Assembly (NCBI GenBank): GCA_050699035.1
Contig: JBOHDE010000049.1
Coordinates: 1 to 20,635 of the forward strand
Source of the DNA: WHTB01 sp050699035
GTDB taxonomy: Bacteria; Actinomycetota; Actinomycetes; Propionibacteriales; Nocardioidaceae
DNA: 20,635 nucleotides
Direction: 5' to 3'
A program made the position numbers and the translations under genes. The notes under the pieces are model-generated. The model searched no databases. It was not told the origin of the DNA and was given only the letters and a program-made list of their open reading frames with translations. Position 1 is the first letter of the stretch. Every line of letters starts with the position of its first letter. Shown piece by piece: positions 17,020 through 20,635 of this stretch.

Positions 17020-17943
17020 ATGCCCGACCCGTCCGACCGCCCACGCCTGCGGGTGCACCCGGAGGTCGCCGAGGCACTGCATGCCGGCACGGGCGTGGTC
17101 GCGCTCGAGTCGACGCTGATCAGCCACGGCCTGCCGCAGGGGCGCAACCTCGAGGTCGCGCGCGACGTGGAGGCGGCGGTACGACGCAGCGGCGCCGTAC
17201 CCGCGACCGTGGCACTGCTGGACGGCGCCGTCATGGTCGGCCTCGATGACAGTGCGCTCGAGCGGGTGGCGACCGATGACGACGTGGTGAAGGCGAGCAT
17301 CCGGGACGTCCCGATTGTCCTTGCCCGTAAGGCGATCGGCGCCACCACGGTCGCCTCGACGACGATGGCGGCCGCGCTCGCCGGCATCCGGGTCTTCGCC
17401 ACCGGCGGTCTCGGTGGGGTGCATCGTGAGGCGTCCAGCACGTTCGACGAGTCGGCCGACCTGCGGGCGTTGGCGGACTACCCGACGACCGTCGTCTGCG
17501 CCGGCGTGAAGTCGATCCTCGACGTCGGTGCCACGTTGGAACGTCTCGAGACGCTGTCGGTCGGTCTGATCGGCTACCGCACCGACCGGCTCCCGGGCTT
17601 CTACGTCCGCGACTCCGGTCATGACCTCGACTGGCGGGTCGACGACGTCGAGGAGATCGCGGCGGTGCTGGCGGCTCGTGACGACCTCGGTCTGCGGGCC
17701 GGACTCGTCGTCGCCAACCCGATCTCCGCCGAGGCCGAGCTGCCGGCCGCGGCGCACGACGAGACGTTGCGCGGTGCGTTGGCCGCGCTCGCCGAGTCGG
17801 GGGTTCACGGCAAGGACGTCACGCCGTTCCTGCTGGCGTACTTCCACCAGCACACCGGCGGCGCGAGTCTCGGGGCCAACATCGCGTTGATCCTCGGTAA
17901 CGCCACCCTGGCCGGCGAGATCGCCCAGTCGTCGCGACGCTAG
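17020..17943 (+). CDS. psuG: Pseudouridine-5'-phosphate glycosidase
   Basis: This 307-residue protein matches PsuG (indigoidine synthase A family), which splits pseudouridine 5'-phosphate into uracil and ribose 5-phosphate. Signatures are VALESTLISHGLPQG (Glu30), GATTVASTTMAAALAGI, VFATGGLGGVHR and VCAGVKSILD (Lys164). Glu30, Lys91 and Lys164 align by motif with the E. coli catalytic residues Glu31, Lys93 and the Schiff-base Lys166, and the C-terminal GGASLGANIALILGNA is also conserved. ATG at 17020 has a near-ideal AAAGGAG (17007-17013) 6 bases upstream, so the earlier ATG at 16966 is rejected. Its TAG stop shares the CTAG at 17940-17943 with the convergent TetR gene. Confidence 0.95.
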   Translation: MPDPSDRPRLRVHPEVAEALHAGTGVVALESTLISHGLPQGRNLEVARDVEAAVRRSGAVPATVALLDGAVMVGLDDSALERVATDDDVVKASIRDVPIVLARKAIGATTVASTTMAAALAGIRVFATGGLGGVHREASSTFDESADLRALADYPTTVVCAGVKSILDVGATLERLETLSVGLIGYRTDRLPGFYVRDSGHDLDWRVDDVEEIAAVLAARDDLGLRAGLVVANPISAEAELPAAAHDETLRGALAALAESGVHGKDVTPFLLAYFHQHTGGASLGANIALILGNATLAGEIAQSSRR

Positions 17944-18527
17944 ACGTTCTCCCCGACCGACCCCACCACGATCGCGGTCAGCCCGGACGCGAACTCGTCG
18001 GCCGACGGCGCGGCGTCCGGGTCGAGCAGCCACTGCACGGCCAGCCCGTCGCAGACCGCGATCACGAAGCTGGCGGCCGACCGGCACCGCACGTCGTCTG
18101 CGGGGAGGCCACCCAGGGACGCACCCACCAGCTCGGCGACCTGGCCCCGGCACCGCTCGTAGTGGCCGGCGAACTGCTGACGCAGCTCGGGGTTGCGCTC
18201 GGCCTGGGCCAGCGCCTCGACGAACGACAGCAGCAGCTCTCGCTTGTCGCCGAGGCCCGTCAGCAATGCGGTCCATGCCGTCAGCCCACGCTCCAACGGC
18301 GTCGCGTCCGGGACCGCCATCGCCAGCGACGACAGCTGCTCGGTCCACTCGTCGAGGACCGTCCCGATGGCGGCGTTGAGCAGGCCTTCCTTGGACCCGA
18401 AGTGGTAGCCGATCGAGGCCAGGTTGGTGCCCGACTCGGCGACCAGGTCGCGCGCGGTGATCCTGGCGTACCCCTTCTCCTCCAGCAGCCGTCGCGCCGC
18501 GACCAGCAGGTCGTCTCGATGTCCCAC
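17940..18527 (-). CDS. TetR family transcriptional regulator
   Basis: This 195-residue repressor-type protein has an N-terminal helix-turn-helix, ARITARDLVAESGTNLASIGYHFGSKEGLL (about 21-50, with the diagnostic YHFGSKEGLL), and a helical ligand-binding C-terminal domain. The start is GTG at 18527. A -10-like TACGAT ends 6 bases upstream, so the message is probably leaderless. It diverges from the P450 gene, and an inverted repeat between them overlaps the -35 of both predicted promoters. It therefore most likely represses itself and the P450. Its ligand is unknown. Its stop overlaps the psuG stop tail to tail. Confidence 0.93.
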   Translation of the reverse strand: MGHRDDLLVAARRLLEEKGYARITARDLVAESGTNLASIGYHFGSKEGLLNAAIGTVLDEWTEQLSSLAMAVPDATPLERGLTAWTALLTGLGDKRELLLSFVEALAQAERNPELRQQFAGHYERCRGQVAELVGASLGGLPADDVRCRSAASFVIAVCDGLAVQWLLDPDAAPSADEFASGLTAIVVGSVGENV

Positions 18528-18533
18528 GCCCGA

Positions 18534-18578
18534 ATCGTAGCGACCCTCTAGACAAATGTCTTATACGCGCGTTTAGAT
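18534..18578. promoter_or_regulatory. Divergent tetR/P450 promoters with shared operator
   Basis: The inverted repeat AGACA-AA-TGTCT (18550-18561) is the likely TetR-family operator. On +, TAGACA (18549-18554) and TTAGAT (18573-18578), 18 bp apart, form a promoter starting at the P450 ATG. On minus, AAGACA (18557-18562) and TACGAT (18534-18539), 17 bp apart, form one starting at the tetR GTG. Thus each arm of the operator doubles as one gene's -35 element, so a bound dimer should block both. Confidence 0.6.
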
Positions 18579-18585
18579 CGGGGGC

Positions 18586-19932
18586 ATGACTTCGCAGACG
18601 GAGCACCGCGCCCCCGTGACCAGTCTGCCGCCCGGGCCGCGCCTGCCGATGATGGTGCAGACGATCCTGTTCGGGCGCTACCGGCACTGGCTGATGCCAC
18701 GGCTCAGACGCGCGTACGGCGACACCTTCCTGGTCCGGATCGCGCCGCAGTCCCGGAAGCTGGTGATGATCGCCGACACCGACGACATCCGTCGGGTGTT
18801 CGCGGGCGACCCGACGACATTCCATGCCGGCGAGGGCAACGAGATCCTCGGCCCGCTGATGGGCCCGCACTCCGTCCTGCTGCTCGACGAAGGCGACCAC
18901 CTGACCATCCGCAAGCAGCTGATGCCGGCGTTCAACGGCGCGGCGCTGCGCGGCTACCGCGACCTGGTCGCCGACATCACCCGCGAGCAGCTGGCCGGCT
19001 GGCCGGTCGGCATCGAGCGCCCGCTGCACCCGCTCACCCAGGCCTTGACGCTCGAGGTGATCTGCCAGGTGGTGTTCGGAGTGACCGACGAGCAGCGGCT
19101 GGCCCGGATGCGTCCGCTGGTCGACCGCGTCGTCTCGGTCAACCCGCTCGTCCTGTTCGGCAGCTTCTACCCGAAGCTTCGCGCGTACGGTCCCTGGCGC
19201 CGGCACCTCGAGGCGCAGGAGAGGCTCGACGACCTGCTCTACGCCGAGATCGCGGAACGCCGCACCGCTCCCGGCCTCGCCGACCGCAGCGACGTACTCT
19301 CGCGGCTGCTCAGCAATGCCGACAACGAGCTGTCCGACGAAGAGCTGCGCGACCAGCTGATCACCCTGCTGCTCGCCGGGCACGAGACGACGGCGACCTC
19401 GCTGGCCTGGACACTGCACGAGTTGGCCCGCGAGCCCGAGACCCTCGCGAAGGCCCAGGCCGCGGCCGACTCCGGCGACGACGACTACCTCGAGGCGGTC
19501 GCCAAGGAGGCGCTGCGGCTGCATCCGGTGATCTACGAGGTGGCCCGCAAGCTCACCGTGCCGACCGAGGTCGGCGGGTACCTGCTGCCCGCGGGCGCGA
19601 CCGTGATGCCGGGCATCGGGCTGGTGCAGTCCGACCCCGCGCACTACCCCGACCCTGAGCGGTTCAGCCCCGAGCGGTTCATCGGCGAGCACCCGGCGAC
19701 GAACACCTGGATCCCGTTCGGCGGAGGCGGCCGACGCTGCCTCGGTGCGGGGTTCTCGCTGATGGAGTCGGTCGTCGTCTTGCGGGAGGTGTTGACCCGC
19801 TACGACGTGACGACCAGCCGGCCGCGTCGCGAGCCCGCCAAGGCGCGCAACATCACGCTGACCCCGAAGCGTGGCGCTCGAGTACGGCTGCAGCCCCGTC
19901 AGTTGCTGATCACGGGCGCCGACCCGACGTAG
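18586..19932 (+). CDS. Cytochrome P450
   Basis: This 448-residue soluble P450 has the proline-rich SLPPGPRLPMM start and the I-helix oxygen-binding AGHETT (264-269). The K-helix ExxR is E308-A-L-R311, an ERF segment is present, and the heme-binding loop FGGGGRRCLGAGF has the thiolate ligand Cys385. All key residues are intact. The style resembles mycobacterial CYP135/CYP138-type enzymes, and the substrate is not readable from sequence. ATG at 18586 has only a poor G-rich stretch before it and sits at the predicted transcript start, so it is probably leaderless. No ferredoxin or reductase gene is adjacent. The last 34 bases overlap, in antisense, the 3' end of the neighbouring reductase-like gene. 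Confidence 0.95.
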   Translation: MTSQTEHRAPVTSLPPGPRLPMMVQTILFGRYRHWLMPRLRRAYGDTFLVRIAPQSRKLVMIADTDDIRRVFAGDPTTFHAGEGNEILGPLMGPHSVLLLDEGDHLTIRKQLMPAFNGAALRGYRDLVADITREQLAGWPVGIERPLHPLTQALTLEVICQVVFGVTDEQRLARMRPLVDRVVSVNPLVLFGSFYPKLRAYGPWRRHLEAQERLDDLLYAEIAERRTAPGLADRSDVLSRLLSNADNELSDEELRDQLITLLLAGHETTATSLAWTLHELAREPETLAKAQAAADSGDDDYLEAVAKEALRLHPVIYEVARKLTVPTEVGGYLLPAGATVMPGIGLVQSDPAHYPDPERFSPERFIGEHPATNTWIPFGGGGRRCLGAGFSLMESVVVLREVLTRYDVTTSRPRREPAKARNITLTPKRGARVRLQPRQLLITGADPT

Positions 19933-20546
19933 GCCCGGTCGCCGAGCTGGCCGACCAGGAACGCCGCGATGTCGGCGCGTGACATCGACCAGCCGACCTG
20001 GTCACGGCCGAGGAACCCGACCCGCAACGTGCCTCGGGCCGGCTGGTTGGTGGGGTTCGTGATCCGGGCGACCGTCCAGTCGAGGTCGGCACCGGTGACG
20101 GCCGCGCTCATCCCGACCAGCTCGGTGACGGCGTTCGGGAACACCAGCCGCGCGACCAGCGGGGTGGCCCTGGCCCGGACGGTCCGGCGGTCGCGCACGT
20201 CGGGGATGCTCGTCGTGGCCAGTCCGACATATCGGCGCACCCCCACGTCCGCCATCGCCGACACGATGGCGCGAGTGCCATCGGCGACCGGCGTGCCGCG
20301 CGACCCGAGTCTGAGCGACGGGCCGAGCGCGCTGATCACCGCGTCGGCCCCTCGTACGGCCCTTGTCACCTGGGAGCGTTCGGACAGCTGGCCGACCACG
20401 ACCTCGAGCCGAGGCGGGTCGGACGCCAGCGTGGCGGGGTTGCGGATGTACGCGACGACGTCGTGGCCCTCGAGTCGGAGTCGCTCGACGACCAGCCGCC
20501 CGATCCCACCGGTGGCTCCGAACACGGCGACCCGCATGGCGGTCAT
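19899..20546 (-). CDS. NAD(P)-binding (NmrA/atypical SDR-like) protein
   Basis: This 215-residue Rossmann-fold protein has an N-terminal dinucleotide-binding motif, VAVFGATGGIGRLVVERL (GxxGxxG at about 10-16), a basic residue after strand 2 (AYIRNP) suggesting NADPH, ADAVISALGPS, and later RYVGLATTSIP. It lacks the classical YxxxK of typical SDRs and fits the NmrA/NAD(P)H-binding atypical group (NAD(P)-binding_10 like). The reaction is unknown. The ATG at 20546 (MTAM) is preferred; 20537 is a close alternative. The longer frame to 20606 starts with TTG inside a palindrome and adds an arginine-rich stretch, so it is unlikely. It runs convergently into the P450 gene. Confidence 0.85.
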   Translation of the reverse strand: MTAMRVAVFGATGGIGRLVVERLRLEGHDVVAYIRNPATLASDPPRLEVVVGQLSERSQVTRAVRGADAVISALGPSLRLGSRGTPVADGTRAIVSAMADVGVRRYVGLATTSIPDVRDRRTVRARATPLVARLVFPNAVTELVGMSAAVTGADLDWTVARITNPTNQPARGTLRVGFLGRDQVGWSMSRADIAAFLVGQLGDRAYVGSAPVISN

Positions 20547-20597
20547 CGTCTCAAGGACGCACCGAAGTCCGTCGGTGGGCCGGAGCAGACGTCGAAT

Positions 20598-20615
20598 TTT
20601 GCCCAATTGGGCAAA
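20598..20615. promoter_or_regulatory. 18-bp perfect palindrome TTTGCCCAATTGGGCAAA
   Basis: A perfectly symmetric 18-bp site lies about 52-69 bases upstream of the reductase-like gene's start. Its AT-rich ends and centre stand out in this GC-rich DNA. The 7-bp arms with a 4-base centre lack a T tract, so an operator is more likely than a terminator. The same arm, TTGCCCA, is found at the left edge of the assembly gap (14734-14740). Confidence 0.5.
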
Positions 20616-20635
20616 GTTCCACCTCGATCCGCCGG

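Noticed and set aside
16243..19692. Open frame of about 1149 codons on the minus strand
   Set aside because: It runs antisense through the P450, tetR and psuG genes and into another frame of the kinase. Its translation is low-complexity Arg/Gly/Ala/Asp-rich with no family features. Long antisense frames are expected at 70% GC.
17940..19932. A defence or biosynthetic gene cluster around the TetR, P450 and reductase-like genes
   Set aside because: There are only three genes, in opposing orientations, with no core biosynthetic enzyme, toxin, nuclease or mobile-element gene nearby.

Overview
The window is about 70% G+C, uses GTG starts often and has close actinobacterial gene content (a DUF3097/DUF4870/hemW/lepA/rpsT/holA/comEC/comEA/degV neighbourhood). 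It therefore looks like chromosome from a high-GC actinobacterium, most likely Propionibacteriales/Nocardioidaceae (Nocardioides-like). The lineage is inferred from gene content and protein flavour, not from a search. Positions 14741-14840 are 100 Ns, so the window is a scaffold of two contigs.

Left part (1-8140). The window opens inside an MFS exporter gene, followed closely by a DUF3097 protein and a small DUF4870 membrane protein, all on +. These converge on a minus-strand run: hemW (heme chaperone-type radical SAM protein), a FadD15-like long-chain acyl-CoA synthetase, and lepA (EF4). rpsT (bS20) diverges from lepA and converges on the next block, with a clear hairpin terminator between.

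Middle (8191-13468). The minus-strand genes degV, comEA, comEC and holA are tightly packed. comEA-comEC-holA look like one transcription unit, with a DNA uptake receptor and channel upstream of the DNA polymerase III clamp-loader delta subunit. The 107-bp degV-comEA intergenic region holds two perfect copies of the actinobacterial DnaA box. This is the most interesting regulatory signal in the window: it suggests DnaA control of, or DnaA titration at, a DNA-uptake/replication operon.

Right part (13505-20635). A multi-spanning membrane acyltransferase-like protein (DUF1624/HGSNAT-DUF418 type) diverges from degV and runs into the assembly gap. After the gap, on minus, come an unrecognised membrane-anchored Gly-tailed protein, a glyoxalase-like gene broken by a frameshift, and a PfkB-family kinase. 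The kinase diverges from psuG (pseudouridine-5'-phosphate glycosidase), and the pair is a likely pseudouridine catabolic unit. psuG meets a TetR regulator tail to tail in a shared CTAG. The TetR gene diverges from a cytochrome P450 across 58 bp containing an inverted repeat, whose two arms supply the -35 elements of both predicted promoters. The P450 overlaps the 3' end of an NAD(P)-binding reductase-like gene. An 18-bp perfect palindrome lies upstream of that gene.

Several divergent genes (comEA, degV, the acyltransferase, tetR, P450) have a -10-like element ending 6-7 nt before the start codon, consistent with leaderless transcripts. I see no mobile element, CRISPR array, tRNA or rRNA, and no clearly new multi-gene system.
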